Source: Pseudomonas typographi (lineage in GTDB: Bacteria > Pseudomonadota > Gammaproteobacteria > Pseudomonadales > Pseudomonadaceae). From it: a stretch of 64,000 nt of DNA. Of this stretch, positions 45,413 through 55,946 are shown piece after piece; positions within the stretch are counted from its first letter, which is position 1; each line of letters opens with the position of its first letter. The stretch spans positions 1 to 64,000 of the forward strand of contig NZ_JAAOCA010000017.1 of NCBI RefSeq assembly GCF_014694385.1, read 5' to 3'. The notes under the pieces are model-generated. The model ran no database searches. It was not told where the DNA came from and saw only the letters and a list, made by a program, of their open reading frames with translations. The translations under genes and the position numbers were made by a program.

Positions 45413-46308
45413 CCTTCTCGCTCCTTGTTGCGCCGGGCGCGCGGGTGGGCCTGGTCGTAAACGGTGGCCAGGTGCTGGAAGTCCAGGTGGGTATAAATCT
45501 GCGTGGTGGAAATGTCCGCATGGCCGAGCAGCTCTTGCACGGCGCGCAGGTCTTGCGACGATTCGAGCAAGTGGCTGGCGAACGAATGGCGAAGCATGTG
45601 TGGGTGCAGGTGCTGCCCGAGCGCTTGGGCGCCGGCCTTGCCCACCACGAACTGCACCCCGCGCACCCCCAGCCGCCGACCGCGCTGGCTCACGAACAGC
45701 GCGCGGTCCGCTGGGCTGGCCGCGCCGCGTAATTGCAGCCACGCTTGCAGTGCCTCGCGGGCCTTTCGCCCGACTGGCAGCACACGGTGCTTGTTGCCCT
45801 TGCCCACCACCTGCACCAGGCCGGCGGCCAGGTCGAGGCCGTCCAGGTCCAGGCCGCACAGCTCCGACAGGCGCATGCCGCACGAATAGAACAGTTCGAG
45901 AATGGCCTGGTTGCGCCGCGCCAGGAAGTCGTTTTCCACCGCGCCGTCGAGCAACTGCTGCGCACGGTCGGCATCCAGCACCCTGGGCAGTTTGCGCTCG
46001 CCCTTCGGCGCACTCAGGCCCACTGCCGGGTTGTGTGGGCATAGCCCTTCTCGGTTGGCCCAGCGATAAAGGCCGCGTATGGAAGACAACAACCGGGCGA
46101 GGCTGCGGGGGGCCTGCCCCTGTTGGTGCAGGCGGGCGATGATACGGCGCAACTGGGCGGTGGTCAGTTGCTCCCAGTGCTCGATTTTGGCGTGTTCGCA
46201 CTGCGCGATGAGCTTGCCCAGGTCGCGGCGGTAGGCGGCTTCGGTATGGGCCGACGCCTGGCGCTCGCTGCGCAGGTAGGCGCAGTAGGCGTTCAACCAC
46301 GCCTGCAT
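45409..46308 (-). CDS. xerC: Tyrosine recombinase XerC
   Basis: This 299-residue recombinase resolves chromosome dimers with XerD at dif. The N-terminal SAM-like domain is followed by the catalytic domain. The active-site Arg is in [10 protein letters not shown], the His-x-x-Arg in [12 protein letters not shown], and the final His and nucleophile Tyr in [16 protein letters not shown]. It starts just after DUF484, the usual order. Confidence 0.96.
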   Translation of the reverse strand: MQAWLNAYCAYLRSERQASAHTEAAYRRDLGKLIAQCEHAKIEHWEQLTTAQLRRIIARLHQQGQAPRSLARLLSSIRGLYRWANREGLCPHNPAVGLSAPKGERKLPRVLDADRAQQLLDGAVENDFLARRNQAILELFYSCGMRLSELCGLDLDGLDLAAGLVQVVGKGNKHRVLPVGRKAREALQAWLQLRGAASPADRALFVSQRGRRLGVRGVQFVVGKAGAQALGQHLHPHMLRHSFASHLLESSQDLRAVQELLGHADISTTQIYTHLDFQHLATVYDQAHPRARRNKEREG

Positions 46309-46310
46309 GC

Positions 46311-47039
46311 TCAGCGTACCGAGCGCAGGTTCGGGGCAAAGCGCGGCAGCACGCGCCCTAGCACTTCGCCGATATAGCTCAAAAACAAGGTGCCCACGGC
46401 GCCTTTGTAATGGTGCGGGTCGCGGCTACCGATGGCGAGGATGCCATGCAGGCCATGGTGCATCAGCGGTACCAAGGCAGTAGAGGCAACCTCCTGGTGC
46501 TGCGCCTCGCCGAACAGGAAAGCCAGCTCATGGGCCCGCAACGTACCGCTCACCGCTTTACCTTCGCCCAATAGGCTACCGATCGCTTGCTGGGCCTCGC
46601 TCAGGGGTAGCGAGCGGCCCACTGGGGTAGGTAAGTCGCTGAACAGGATCAACGCCACATAGGGCACCTTGAATTCCTGGCGCAGGCTGTCTTCGACGCC
46701 CATTACCACCTCTTCGAGGTTGGCCGCGTCGAGCAGCGCAAGGATCAGCCGGCGGGTTTTGTTGAACAGGCGGTCGTTGTCGCGCGCCACGTCCATCAAC
46801 TGGCCCAGGCGCGTTCGCAGGTCGATATTGCGTTCGCGCAACAGCTTGAGCTGGTGCTCCACCAGCGACACCGTGTCGCCGCGCTGGTGGGGAATGCGCA
46901 GTTGGGCCAGAAGTTCTTCGCGGCCAACGAAAAAGTCCGGATGCGCTTGCAGGTACTGTTCGACCGTTTCAGCCCCCGGTACCGGCGGCGTACCGTCTTC
47001 AGCGGGCTGGCGTGCGGAGCCTCGGGGCTTATCGGTCAT
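46311..47039 (-). CDS. DUF484 family protein
   Basis: This 242-residue protein is DUF484, always found upstream of xerC in pseudomonads. The N-terminal helices ([27 protein letters not shown]) lead through a coiled segment into a GAF-like domain ending [17 protein letters not shown]. Function is unknown. It precedes xerC by 2 bases. Confidence 0.92.
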   Translation of the reverse strand: MTDKPRGSARQPAEDGTPPVPGAETVEQYLQAHPDFFVGREELLAQLRIPHQRGDTVSLVEHQLKLLRERNIDLRTRLGQLMDVARDNDRLFNKTRRLILALLDAANLEEVVMGVEDSLRQEFKVPYVALILFSDLPTPVGRSLPLSEAQQAIGSLLGEGKAVSGTLRAHELAFLFGEAQHQEVASTALVPLMHHGLHGILAIGSRDPHHYKGAVGTLFLSYIGEVLGRVLPRFAPNLRSVR

Positions 47040-47052
47040 GGGGTGTACTCGC

Positions 47053-47883
47053 TCATAAACGTACTTGGCCTTCGAAAACCCGTGCGGCCGGGCCCGTCAT
47101 CAATACCGGCGCGTCGGGGCCTGCCCATTCCAGGGTGAGTTTGCCACCGGGCAGCTCCAGCTCCACCGGGGAGTCCATCCAGCCTTGGGCGATGGCCGCC
47201 ACCGCCGCCGCGCAGGCGCCGGTGCCGCAGGCCAGGGTTTCCCCGGCGCCGCGCTCCCACACCCGCAGCTTGCCATGCTGGCGGTCCAGCACCTGCAAAA
47301 ACCCGGCATTGACGCGCTGCGGGAAGCGCGGGTGGTGCTCGATTTTCGGCCCCAGCTCCCGCACCGGGGCGGTGTCGACGTTATCGACCCGGGTCACGGC
47401 GTGCGGGTTGCCCATCGACAGCGCGGCGATGTCCAGCCGTTGGCCATCGACCTCCAGGGCATAGCTCAACGCCTGTTCAGGGGCCTGAAAGGGAACCTGC
47501 TCGGGTACGAAGCGTGGTGGGCCCATGTTCACCCGTACCTGGCCATCATTTTGCACGTGCAGCTCGATGATGCCGCCCTTGGTTTCTACGCGGATCTGCC
47601 GCTTGGCGGTTAGCCGCTTATCGAGCACGAAGCGGGCAAAGCAACGCGCACCATTGCCGCATTGTTCGACCTCCGAGCCGTCGGCATTGAAAATGCGATA
47701 GCGAAAGTCTACGTCCGGGTTGCTCGGCGCTTCGACGAGCAACAGTTGGTCGAAGCCTACCCCCGTGTTGCGGTCGCCCCATTGGCGCGCGTGCTTGGGG
47801 GTGATATGCGCGTGTTGGCTGACAAGGTCCAGAACCATGAAGTCATTGCCCAGGCCGTGCATCTTGGTAAAACGCAGCAGCAT
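47053..47883 (-). CDS. dapF: Diaminopimelate epimerase
   Basis: This 276-residue enzyme converts LL- to meso-diaminopimelate without a cofactor. The two catalytic cysteines lie in [13 protein letters not shown] and [15 protein letters not shown]. The N-terminus [16 protein letters not shown] is typical, which confirms ATG 47883. It lies 4 bases after lysA, the next step of the pathway. Confidence 0.96.
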   Translation of the reverse strand: MLLRFTKMHGLGNDFMVLDLVSQHAHITPKHARQWGDRNTGVGFDQLLLVEAPSNPDVDFRYRIFNADGSEVEQCGNGARCFARFVLDKRLTAKRQIRVETKGGIIELHVQNDGQVRVNMGPPRFVPEQVPFQAPEQALSYALEVDGQRLDIAALSMGNPHAVTRVDNVDTAPVRELGPKIEHHPRFPQRVNAGFLQVLDRQHGKLRVWERGAGETLACGTGACAAAVAAIAQGWMDSPVELELPGGKLTLEWAGPDAPVLMTGPAARVFEGQVRL

Positions 47884-47887
47884 GTGT

Positions 47888-49135
47888 TCACTCCGGCAAT
47901 AGGCTTTCGCCGGCATACAGTTCAGCCACGGTTTCGCGGCGGCGCACTTCGAACGCATGCTCACCGTCTACCAGCACTTCGGCGCAGCGCCCGCGGGTGT
48001 TGTAGTTCGAGCTCATGACAAAACCATAGGCGCCGGCCGAATGTACTGCCAGCAGGTCGCCTTCTTCGAGTGACAGTTCGCGGTCTTTGGCGAGAAAATC
48101 GCCGGTTTCGCAGATCGGGCCCACCAGGTCGTAGGCCTTGGCCTGGCCCTGGCGCGGAACGACTGCGGTCACGTCCATCCAGGCTTGGTATAGCGCCGGG
48201 CGGATGAGATCGTTCATGGCCGCGTCGACGATTGCGAAGTTCTTGTGTTCGGTGTGCTTGAGGTATTCGACCCGGGTCAGCAGCACGCCAGCGTTGGCGA
48301 CGATGTAGCGGCCCGGCTCGAACACCAGCGCAAGGTCGCGGCCTTCGAGGCGTTGGCGGATGGCTTGGATGTAATCGCCTGCCAGCGGCGGCTGTTCGTT
48401 ACGGTAGCGCACGCCCAAGCCGCCGCCGAGGTCCAGGTGCTTGAGGTGGATGCCGCAGGCGGCCAGGCGGTCGACCAGCAGCAGCAGGCGGTCCAGGGCA
48501 TCGATGAAAGGTGCCAGCGAGGTCAATTGCGAACCGATGTGGCAGTCTACGCCGATGATGTCCAGGCTCGCCAGTTGCGCAGCACGCACGTACACCGCTT
48601 CGGCTTCGGCGATGGACACGCCGAATTTGTTTTCCTTGAGCCCGGTAGAGATGTACGGGTGGGTGCCGGCATCCACGTCGGGGTTAACGCGCAGCGACAC
48701 GGGCGCGCGCACGCCCATTTCGGCGGCCACTTGCGCCAGGCGCTCCAGTTCATTGGCGGATTCGACGTTGAAGCAGTGCACGCCGACTTCTAGCGCGCGG
48801 CGCATGTCGGCGCGGGTTTTGCCCACGCCGGAGAACACCACGCGCTCGGCCCGCCCGCCGGCGGCCAGCACGCGCTCCAGTTCGCCGCCCGACACGATAT
48901 CGAAGCCTGCGCCCAGGCGCGCAAGCAGGTTCAACACGGCCAGGTTCGAGTTGGCCTTCACCGCGAAGCACACCATGTGCTCCATGCCGGCCAGGGCCTC
49001 GGTGTAGCTGTGGTACTGTTGTTCGATATGGGCGCGAGAGTAGACGTAGGTGGGCGTGCCGAAACGCTCGGCGACGGCCGAGAGCGCTACGCCTTCCGCG
49101 AACAGTTCGCCGTCGCGGTAGTTGAATGCGTTCAT
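47888..49135 (-). CDS. lysA: Diaminopimelate decarboxylase
   Basis: This 415-residue PLP enzyme makes L-lysine from meso-diaminopimelate. The Schiff-base Lys is in CFAVKANSN, the PLP-phosphate stretch is around GGGLGVRY, and CETGDFLA carries the active-site Cys from the partner subunit. It follows lptM by 11 bases and precedes dapF by 4, one lysine operon. Confidence 0.96.
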   Translation of the reverse strand: MNAFNYRDGELFAEGVALSAVAERFGTPTYVYSRAHIEQQYHSYTEALAGMEHMVCFAVKANSNLAVLNLLARLGAGFDIVSGGELERVLAAGGRAERVVFSGVGKTRADMRRALEVGVHCFNVESANELERLAQVAAEMGVRAPVSLRVNPDVDAGTHPYISTGLKENKFGVSIAEAEAVYVRAAQLASLDIIGVDCHIGSQLTSLAPFIDALDRLLLLVDRLAACGIHLKHLDLGGGLGVRYRNEQPPLAGDYIQAIRQRLEGRDLALVFEPGRYIVANAGVLLTRVEYLKHTEHKNFAIVDAAMNDLIRPALYQAWMDVTAVVPRQGQAKAYDLVGPICETGDFLAKDRELSLEEGDLLAVHSAGAYGFVMSSNYNTRGRCAEVLVDGEHAFEVRRRETVAELYAGESLLPE

Positions 49136-49146
49136 GGCGCGCCTCT

Positions 49147-49296
49147 TCAGGACGAATGCGAGCGCGAATGCGAGCCGTGCTCGCCGTTCGGGCTTTTGCT
49201 ATCGTCGGGAAGGTACAACGGGCCTTTTTGGCCGCAGGCAGACACCAAGCAGGCAACGGCAAGTAGCGCAGCGAATGAGGCGATCAGGCGCTTCAT
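49147..49296 (-). CDS. lptM: LptM/LppL-type small lipoprotein
   Basis: This 49-residue lipoprotein has a signal peptide with lipobox LVSAC, cut before Cys21, followed by GQKGPLYLP, the LptM signature. LptM helps assemble the LPS translocon LptD-LptE in Enterobacteria. It is called lppL in pseudomonads. The gene opens the lysA-dapF run and is divergent from cyaY. Confidence 0.9.
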   Translation of the reverse strand: MKRLIASFAALLAVACLVSACGQKGPLYLPDDSKSPNGEHGSHSRSHSS

Positions 49297-49462
49297 GGGA
49301 AATCCTTTGTATAAACCGGCAATTGCGCCCGAGTATACCGGCGCACCGCGTGGTTGCCTAATAAATGGGCGCCCGCTCGGCGGCCTTGCTGGCGATAGTC
49401 TTTGCATTCGGCCCGCGTGGCTCGTACATTGCCGCGCTGGTGCCAACAACCGAGGTGGATAC

Positions 49463-49807
49463 ATGAGTTTGAGCGAAGCCCGCTTCCATGACCTGGTAGA
49501 TGAAACCCACCAAGCCCTGGAAGACGTTTTCGACAACAGCGACCTGGATGTAGACGTAGAAAACGCCGGCGGTGTGTTGACCGTGCGCTTCGAAAACGCC
49601 AGCCAACTCATCTTCAGCCGCCAGCCTGCGCTGCGCCAACTGTGGTTGGCGGCCCGTTCCGGTGGGTTTCATTTCGATTACGACGATGGCAGCCAACGGT
49701 GGATGTGCGATTCCAGCGACGAATTGCTCGGCGAAATGCTCGTGCGCATCGTCCAGGAGCAAGCCGGCGCCGAGTTGGAGTTCGATGAGATCGATGGCCC
49801 GCGCTAA
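49463..49807 (+). CDS. cyaY: Frataxin-like iron-binding protein CyaY
   Basis: This 114-residue frataxin has the acidic helix [34 protein letters not shown] and the sheet residues [16 protein letters not shown] and W. It supplies or regulates iron for iron-sulfur cluster assembly. GAGGTG precedes the ATG. It overlaps the DUF1289 gene by 14 bases. Confidence 0.95.
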   Translation: MSLSEARFHDLVDETHQALEDVFDNSDLDVDVENAGGVLTVRFENASQLIFSRQPALRQLWLAARSGGFHFDYDDGSQRWMCDSSDELLGEMLVRIVQEQAGAELEFDEIDGPR

Positions 49808-49997
49808 ACCCCTTTACAGCAACGTGAGCCCGGCGGTGAAGTCGCCGTGCGTGAGCCTTTGCCGGCTCGACGAAGCCCGCTACTGCTTGGGCTGCCTGCG
49901 CCACGTGGAGCATATCCGCGAATGGCGCGCCGCCAGTGACGAGCGCCGCCGTGAGATCTGCGCGTTGGCCGAGGCCCGCCGGCAAGCGCCGGCCTGA
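49794..49997 (+). CDS. DUF1289 family small cysteine-rich protein
   Basis: This 67-residue protein contains SPCVSLCRLDEARYCLGCLRHVEHIREW, the DUF1289 metal-binding-like pattern with four cysteines. Function is unknown. It starts within the cyaY 3' end in another frame, so translation may be coupled. No other start gives a better N-terminus. Confidence 0.82.
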   Translation: MARAKPLYSNVSPAVKSPCVSLCRLDEARYCLGCLRHVEHIREWRAASDERRREICALAEARRQAPA

Positions 49998-50137
49998 ACG
50001 CGGCGCCGGCCATGGCCCGCTTGGGGCGGGCTGTGTAGCGCACTACCCCGTGCCTATCAGCGCCTGCTGGTTGCCGGCCTGGAGTAGGCAAAGGCCCGTA
50101 TGCAGCAACGGTATTGCCTGCTGCAAGGCGCCCCGCA

Positions 50138-50383
50138 TCATGCCGCCTGCCGTTCGGCCAGGATGGTTAAAAGCCCTTGGGCGTGCTCGGCGGCCTCAAG
50201 GCCCAACGAGGTAAGGTAGCCACCATCGGGCTGGCTGGTCAGGCCCTTGGCATGCAGGCGCTGGGCCGCGTCGATCAGGCGGTTGCCGGCATCCTGGTGG
50301 ACCTTCAGGCCTTCTAGCGTGTTGGCGAGGTTGAACATGGAGATGATTTCGAATTCGGCAAGCAGGTCTGGTGCAAGCGTCAT
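50138..50383 (-). CDS. TIGR02647 family protein
   Basis: This 81-residue protein matches the TIGR02647 family, small pseudomonad proteins with pattern FNLANTLEGLKVHQDAG...RLHAKGLTSQPDGGYLTSLGLEAAEHAQGLL. The fold looks like a winged helix. Function is unknown. AGGAG precedes ATG 50383. It is a lone gene between DUF1289 and a hypothetical gene. Confidence 0.85.
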   Translation of the reverse strand: MTLAPDLLAEFEIISMFNLANTLEGLKVHQDAGNRLIDAAQRLHAKGLTSQPDGGYLTSLGLEAAEHAQGLLTILAERQAA

Positions 50384-50476
50384 GGCGGCTCCTGGTTTTG
50401 TTGTTGGGCCAGCGGGGTGGTTCAGCACTTGGCGCGCCGATGAAACACCCCACCTGCCCCCAGTGTAGCCTGCTTT

Positions 50477-50752
50477 TTAGCGTGCTTGCGGCAGCTCTGG
50501 CAAGGTGCGCAAGGCGCTTTCATACCAGGGGCCGTCGAAGGGGCGGTCTTGTTCGAGCATCGCGTCGATTTCCATGGCCAGGACATGGGCCATGAGGTTC
50601 AGGATGTCTTCACGTTCGTAGCCGACCAGGGTCAGTTTGTTGTACGTCGCCAGGGCGGCCGGCGGCTCGCCGCTTTCGATCTGGTTCTCGATGGCCTGGG
50701 TCAAGGTGGCTTCGGCGAAGTCTTCGTCGGCATCGGGGGTTTCGCTGCTCAT
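50477..50752 (-). CDS. Conserved hypothetical small protein downstream of argH
   Basis: This 91-residue acidic protein (MSSETPDADEDFAEATLTQAIENQIESG...) is unknown to me. It is mostly helical by composition, with no membrane segment or cysteine. It lies 55 bases after argH on the same strand, so it may be co-transcribed. Coding character is supported by a sensible start and regular codon use. Confidence 0.75.
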   Translation of the reverse strand: MSSETPDADEDFAEATLTQAIENQIESGEPPAALATYNKLTLVGYEREDILNLMAHVLAMEIDAMLEQDRPFDGPWYESALRTLPELPQAR

Positions 50753-50807
50753 GCGGCGGTCCTTTGGGGCGGGGAAGGCGCCGGGGCAGCTACCCCGGCC
50801 GTTTTCA

Positions 50808-52208
50808 TCAGGCGCTGCGGGCGGCCAACAGCGCCTGGCCGCGAATCACCGCGGCCTGCACTTGCGCCGGGGCTGTGCCCCCGATATGGTCACGGGCGTT
50901 GACCGAGCCTTCCAAGGTCAGCACCTCGAACACGTCCTGGTCGATCTTGTCGCTGAAGCGGCGCAACTCTTCCAGGTTCATCTCGGCCAAGTCCTTGCCG
51001 CTTTCTACTCCGTACTTGACCGCATGGCCGACGATTTCGTGGCAGTCGCGAAACGGCAGGCCCTTGCGCACCAGGTAGTCGGCCAGGTCCGTGGCGGTAG
51101 AGAACCCGCGCAAGGCAGCTTCGCGCATTGCTTGGGGGCGCGGCTTGATGGCCGGCACCATGTCGGCGAAGGCCCGCAGTGAGTCGCGCAAAGTGTCGGC
51201 CGCGTCGAACAGTGGCTCTTTGTCTTCTTGGTTGTCCTTGTTGTAGGCCAGCGGCTGGCCCTTCATCAAGGTCAAAAGGCCGACCAGGGCGCCGAACACT
51301 CGGCCACTTTTGCCGCGTACCAGCTCGGGCACGTCGGGGTTTTTCTTTTGCGGCATGATCGAACTGCCGGTGCAGAAGCGGTCAGGCAGGTCGATGAATT
51401 GAAATTGCGCGCTGGTCCACAGCACCAGCTCTTCGGAAAACCGCGACAGGTGCATCATCGCCACGCTGGCGGCGGCACAGAATTCGATGGCGAAGTCGCG
51501 GTCCGATACGCTGTCCAGCGAATTGCCGCCCACCGCTTCGAAGCCCAGCAGCGCGCAGGTGATTTCGCGGTCGATGGGGTAGGTGGTGCCGGCCAGCGCC
51601 GCGCTGCCCAGGGGCAGGCGGTTGGTACGCTTGCGGCAGTCAACCAAGCGCTCATGGTCGCGGCTCAGCATTTCGAACCAGGCCATCAGGTGATGGCCGA
51701 ACGTGACCGGCTGGGCGGTTTGCAGGTGGGTGAACCCCGGCATGATGGTCGCCGCTTCGCGCTCGGCGACTTCAAGCAGGCCCCGCTGCAAGCGGGTGAT
51801 TTCGCTGAGGATCAAGTCGATTTCATCGCGCAGCCACAGGCGGATGTCGGTGGCGACCTGGTCGTTGCGGCTGCGTCCGGTGTGCAGCTTTTTGCCGGTC
51901 ACGCCGATGCGGTCGGTCAGGCGAGCCTCGATGTTCATGTGCACGTCTTCCAGTTCCACGCGCCATTCGAATTGCCCGGCTTCGATTTCGGCCTGGATGG
52001 TTTCCAGGCCCTGGACGATACTGTCGCGCTCGGCATCGGTCAGTACGCCGACGCTGGCGAGCATGCTGGCGTGGGCGATCGAACCCATGATGTCATGGCG
52101 ATACAGGCGGCGGTCGAAGTCGACCGAGGCGGTGAAGCGGGCTACGAAAGCGTCTACAGGTTCGCTGAAGCGGCCGCCCCAGGACTGGTTGGTCTTTTCA
52201 AGGCTCAT
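50808..52208 (-). CDS. argH: Argininosuccinate lyase
   Basis: This 466-residue enzyme splits argininosuccinate into arginine and fumarate, the last step of arginine synthesis. [12 protein letters not shown] is the fumarase/ASL signature. [12 protein letters not shown] and [20 protein letters not shown] carry substrate-binding and catalytic residues. ATG 52208 gives the usual length. It is divergent from algZ. Confidence 0.97.
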   Translation of the reverse strand: MSLEKTNQSWGGRFSEPVDAFVARFTASVDFDRRLYRHDIMGSIAHASMLASVGVLTDAERDSIVQGLETIQAEIEAGQFEWRVELEDVHMNIEARLTDRIGVTGKKLHTGRSRNDQVATDIRLWLRDEIDLILSEITRLQRGLLEVAEREAATIMPGFTHLQTAQPVTFGHHLMAWFEMLSRDHERLVDCRKRTNRLPLGSAALAGTTYPIDREITCALLGFEAVGGNSLDSVSDRDFAIEFCAAASVAMMHLSRFSEELVLWTSAQFQFIDLPDRFCTGSSIMPQKKNPDVPELVRGKSGRVFGALVGLLTLMKGQPLAYNKDNQEDKEPLFDAADTLRDSLRAFADMVPAIKPRPQAMREAALRGFSTATDLADYLVRKGLPFRDCHEIVGHAVKYGVESGKDLAEMNLEELRRFSDKIDQDVFEVLTLEGSVNARDHIGGTAPAQVQAAVIRGQALLAARSA

Positions 52209-52330
52209 GGCAAGGCTCGTTGAGGGCATCGGACGGAAACGCCCGCCATCATAGCAGGGTTGCCCGGCCTGGCGGCTAAGCGCCATGCGCTTGGGACACT
52301 ACAATAGGCACTGCTGATTCAGGACACCCC

Positions 52331-53404
52331 ATGGGAAAACGTGGTGAGGCGGCACGGCGGGTTTTGCCCCAGGAGTTTTTCCTGCCGCAGTTATGCGAGC
52401 CACAAGCCCTGCTGATGCTGGTGCTGTTGGCCGAGCTGCTGGTGCTGGTACTGGTGCTGGCAGAGCCGATGGTGGCCGGCTTCGATTGGGTTCGGTTGGC
52501 CTTGGCGTCGCTGTTCGTACAGTGGATCGTGCTGCTCAGTGCAGCCCTTTTATGCCAGCTACGCCCTTGGCTTGCCCGTTTGCACCCCGGCACGGCCGGC
52601 ATACTTTGTTGCTTGCTGGTGGTGGCGCTGGCACTGGCGGGAACGGCGTTGACCGACCACTACCATCTCAGTGGGCCTGGCCCGGCCGAGGGCGCCTACC
52701 GTTACCTGCGCCACGGTTTGATTGCGTTGATCATGTCGGCCTTGCTGTTGCGCTACTTTTATTTGCAAAACCAATGGCGGCTGCAGCAACAGGCTGAGCT
52801 CAAGGCGCGCCTCGAAGCCTTGCAGGCCAGGATCAAACCGCATTTTTTATTCAACAGCCTCAACAGTATCGCCAGCCTTGTGGTGCTTGCCCCCGCCAAG
52901 GCCGAGCAGGCCGTACTGGACCTCTCCAGCCTGTTCCGGGCCAGTTTGCAGGCCCCCGGCAGCGTGGTTGGCTGGGCTGATGAGCTGGCGTTGGCGAAAC
53001 GATATTTATCGATTGAGCATTATCGGCTCGGCGAGCGTCTACAGTTGGAATGGAGGATCGACGAAGTACCCGATGATGTGCCGATACCTCAATTGACTCT
53101 TCAGCCACTGCTGGAGAATGCGTTGATCCATGGGATCGCTCCGCGCAAAGAGGGCGGGCAGGTCAGTATCGAAGCCAGTTACCACAGGGGGGTGTTCGTA
53201 TTGAGCGTCAGTAACCCGTATGACGAAGCCTCGGCTGGGCCGGTTGCCAGCGGCACGCGGCAGGCGCTGGCGAACATCGAAGCTAGGCTCGGGGCACTTT
53301 TTGGCCCTCGCGCCAGTCTCACCGTCGAACGCCGTGACGGTCGTCACTCCACTTGTCTACGCTACCCATGTGCGAGACTCACGCAGGAATCCGGCCCTTT
53401 ATGA
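52331..53404 (+). CDS. algZ: Sensor histidine kinase AlgZ (FimS)
   Basis: This 357-residue LytS-type kinase has four to six N-terminal membrane helices, then the histidine-kinase motif KPHFLFNSLNSI with phospho-acceptor His171, and an ATP-binding region near LTLQPLLENALIHGI. With AlgR it controls alginate, type IV pili and other traits in P. aeruginosa. Its stop overlaps algR as ATGA. Confidence 0.95.
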   Translation: MGKRGEAARRVLPQEFFLPQLCEPQALLMLVLLAELLVLVLVLAEPMVAGFDWVRLALASLFVQWIVLLSAALLCQLRPWLARLHPGTAGILCCLLVVALALAGTALTDHYHLSGPGPAEGAYRYLRHGLIALIMSALLLRYFYLQNQWRLQQQAELKARLEALQARIKPHFLFNSLNSIASLVVLAPAKAEQAVLDLSSLFRASLQAPGSVVGWADELALAKRYLSIEHYRLGERLQLEWRIDEVPDDVPIPQLTLQPLLENALIHGIAPRKEGGQVSIEASYHRGVFVLSVSNPYDEASAGPVASGTRQALANIEARLGALFGPRASLTVERRDGRHSTCLRYPCARLTQESGPL

Positions 53405-54150
53405 ATGTCCTGATCGTTGATGACGAACCCCTGGCCCGTGAGCGGTTGACCCGGATGGTCAGCAGCCTGGACGGGTATAGCGTACTGGAGCCCGGCGCCT
53501 CCAATGGCGATGAGGCCCTGACGCTCATAGACAACCTCAAGCCGGATGTCGTCTTGCTCGACATCCGCATGCCAGGCCTGGACGGCCTGCAGGTGGCCGC
53601 GCGCCTCTGCGAACGTGAAGCGCCACCGGCGGTGGTGTTCTGCACCGCCCACGATGAATTTGCCGTGGATGCCTTCCAGGTCAGCGCTGTGGGTTATCTG
53701 GTCAAGCCTGTGAGCCAGCAAGATTTGTCCGATGCGCTAAAAAAAGCAGAGCGGCCCAACCGCGTGCAACTGGCGGCCTTGACCCGCCCCGCCGCCGAAC
53801 GGGGCAGCGGCCCGCGCACCCACATCAGCGCGCGTACCCGCAAGGGTATCGAGCTTATCCCGCTCGACCAGGTGATTTATTTTATCGCCGACCACAAGTA
53901 CGTGACCCTGCGCCACGTGGGCGGCGAAGTGTTGCTCGACGAGCCGTTGAAGGCCCTGGAAGACGAGTTCGGCGATCGCTTCGTGCGGATTCACCGCAAC
54001 GCGCTGGTGGCGCGCGCACGTATCGAGCGGCTGCAGCGCACGCCGCTGGGGCACTTCCAGCTTTACTTGGATGGGCTGCCGCCCAGCGATGCGTTGATCG
54101 TGAGCCGCCGCCATGTGGCCGGCGTGCGCAAGATAATGCAGGTGCTATAA
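53401..54150 (+). CDS. algR: Response regulator AlgR
   Basis: This 249-residue regulator has a receiver domain with phospho-Asp54 (LLDIRMPG) and Lys near LVKPVS, followed by a LytTR DNA-binding domain (VIYFIADHKYVTLRHVGG, RIHRNALVARARIERLQ). It is the partner of AlgZ. The ATG overlaps the algZ stop, so the pair is coupled. The hemC gene follows after 70 bases. Confidence 0.96.
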   Translation: MNVLIVDDEPLARERLTRMVSSLDGYSVLEPGASNGDEALTLIDNLKPDVVLLDIRMPGLDGLQVAARLCEREAPPAVVFCTAHDEFAVDAFQVSAVGYLVKPVSQQDLSDALKKAERPNRVQLAALTRPAAERGSGPRTHISARTRKGIELIPLDQVIYFIADHKYVTLRHVGGEVLLDEPLKALEDEFGDRFVRIHRNALVARARIERLQRTPLGHFQLYLDGLPPSDALIVSRRHVAGVRKIMQVL

Positions 54151-54220
54151 AAGGTCGCGGGCCCTTGCGAGGCAGTGTGAACTGGTATGATCGCGGGTAT
54201 TTACCCCTACGGATCGCCCC

Positions 54221-55162
54221 ATGCCTTCACGCCTTATTCGCATTGCTACTCGTAAAAGTGCCTTGGCCTTATGGCAGGCCGAGTATGTCAAAGCGCACTT
54301 GGAACAGGCTCACCCCGGCTTACAGGTAAGCTTGGTGCCGATGGTCAGCCGTGCCGACAAGCTGCTGGATTCCCCCCTGTCGAAGATCGGTGGCAAGGGT
54401 TTGTTCGTAAAAGAACTGGAATCCGCCCTGCTCGAAGGCGACGCAGACATTGCCGTTCACTCGATGAAAGATGTGCCGATGGACTTCCCCGACGGCCTGG
54501 GGTTGTTCTGCATTTGCGAGCGTGAGGACCCGCGTGACGCGTTCGTGTCCAACCGCTTCGACAGCCTCGACACCCTTCCAGCCGGCAGCGTGGTAGGCAC
54601 CTCAAGCCTGCGCCGGCAAGCGCAGTTGCTGGCGCGGCGGCCGGATTTGGCCGTACATTTTTTGCGTGGCAACGTGAATACGCGCCTGGCCAAGCTCGAT
54701 GCTGGTGAATACGACGCCATCATCCTTGCCGCCGCTGGCCTGATTCGCCTGGGCTTGGCAGGCCGCATCCGCGCCAGCCTGGCGCTCGAGCACAGTTTGC
54801 CCGCCGGTGGGCAAGGCGCGGTCGGCATCGAATGCCGGGCCGGGGATGATGCAATCCATGCTTTGCTGGCACCCTTGCATCACGACGCCACAGCGGTGCG
54901 TGTGCGCGCTGAGCGGGCCATGAACAAACGCCTCAATGGCGGCTGCCAGGTGCCCATCGCCTGTTATGCCGAGCTTGAGGGCGAACAGCTCTGGCTGCGC
55001 GGCATGGTCGGCAACCCGGCCGGCGGCCCGTTGCTACAGGCCGAGGCACGGGCGCCGCGCGGTGAGGCAGAATCACTCGGGGTGCGCGTGGCCGAGGCGC
55101 TGTTGGCGCAGGGGGCGGGTGAAATCCTCGCGGCAGTTTATGCGCAGGCCCCCGACACGTGA
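54221..55162 (+). CDS. hemC: Hydroxymethylbilane synthase
   Basis: This 313-residue enzyme joins four porphobilinogen units. The N-terminus [19 protein letters not shown], substrate contacts [10 protein letters not shown] and the dipyrromethane cofactor Cys in [12 protein letters not shown] mark it. A weak promoter candidate (TTGCGA 54165-54170 and TATGAT 54186-54191, spacing 15) lies upstream. It overlaps hemD by GTGA. Confidence 0.97.
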   Translation: MPSRLIRIATRKSALALWQAEYVKAHLEQAHPGLQVSLVPMVSRADKLLDSPLSKIGGKGLFVKELESALLEGDADIAVHSMKDVPMDFPDGLGLFCICEREDPRDAFVSNRFDSLDTLPAGSVVGTSSLRRQAQLLARRPDLAVHFLRGNVNTRLAKLDAGEYDAIILAAAGLIRLGLAGRIRASLALEHSLPAGGQGAVGIECRAGDDAIHALLAPLHHDATAVRVRAERAMNKRLNGGCQVPIACYAELEGEQLWLRGMVGNPAGGPLLQAEARAPRGEAESLGVRVAEALLAQGAGEILAAVYAQAPDT

Positions 55163-55920
55163 GCGACTGGCGGCTGTTGATAACCCGTGCGCTACCCGGT
55201 GCCGACACACAGGCCTGCGAATTGAGGCGCTTGGGGTATCACGCCGCGGTACTGCCGTTGGTGGCCATCGAGCCGTTGGCCGAAACGCCCGAGCAGCAGG
55301 CGCAGTTGTCGCAATTGGGCACGTACCGGGCATTGCTGGTGGTGAGCCAGCCGGCAGCCCGGCTATTGCTTGCCAGGCTTGCCGCCACCGGCCGGCGCCC
55401 GCCAGCCGAGCCGGTGTTTGCGGTGGGCGCCGGCACCGCGGCGGTGCTGCAGGAGCAGGGTATCGACGCGCTGTGGCCTGCCAGCGGCGAAGACAGCGAA
55501 GCCCTGCTGGCCATGCCAGCCTTACACGCCCGCCTGGCCCGCTCGGCTGGCAGGGTGCTGATCGTGCGCGGGCAGGGCGGCCGCGAAGTATTGGCCAAAG
55601 GCTTGCACAGTCACGGTGCCAGCGTTGATTATCTCGAACTTTACCGACGTGCCTGCCCAGCCCTGGAAGGGGCGGCGCTGCTGCAACGTATACAAGCGGA
55701 ACGCCTGAATGCGCTGGTGGTCAGCAGTGGGCAGGGGTTCGAGCATTTGCGTGCTGTAGCGGCCGAGCATTGGCCGGCATTGGCCCGGCTTGCGTTGTTC
55801 GTGCCGAGTGAGCGCGTGGCCGGGCTTGCCAAGGCTGCCGGTGCACGGCATGTGTTCGTGTGTGCCGGGGCCGGTACGGCCGCGTTGGCCGAGCGCCTGG
55901 CAGTGAGCGCGGCACCTTGA
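55159..55920 (+). CDS. hemD: Uroporphyrinogen-III synthase
   Basis: This 253-residue enzyme closes hydroxymethylbilane to uroporphyrinogen III. Family features include [22 protein letters not shown], the hinge near [16 protein letters not shown] and [15 protein letters not shown]. As typical for HemD, conservation is low. It overlaps hemC and is followed after 26 bases by hemX. Confidence 0.93.
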   Translation: MSDWRLLITRALPGADTQACELRRLGYHAAVLPLVAIEPLAETPEQQAQLSQLGTYRALLVVSQPAARLLLARLAATGRRPPAEPVFAVGAGTAAVLQEQGIDALWPASGEDSEALLAMPALHARLARSAGRVLIVRGQGGREVLAKGLHSHGASVDYLELYRRACPALEGAALLQRIQAERLNALVVSSGQGFEHLRAVAAEHWPALARLALFVPSERVAGLAKAAGARHVFVCAGAGTAALAERLAVSAAP

Positions 55921-55946
55921 GGCTGCCCTAGACAAAGGATTCTGAC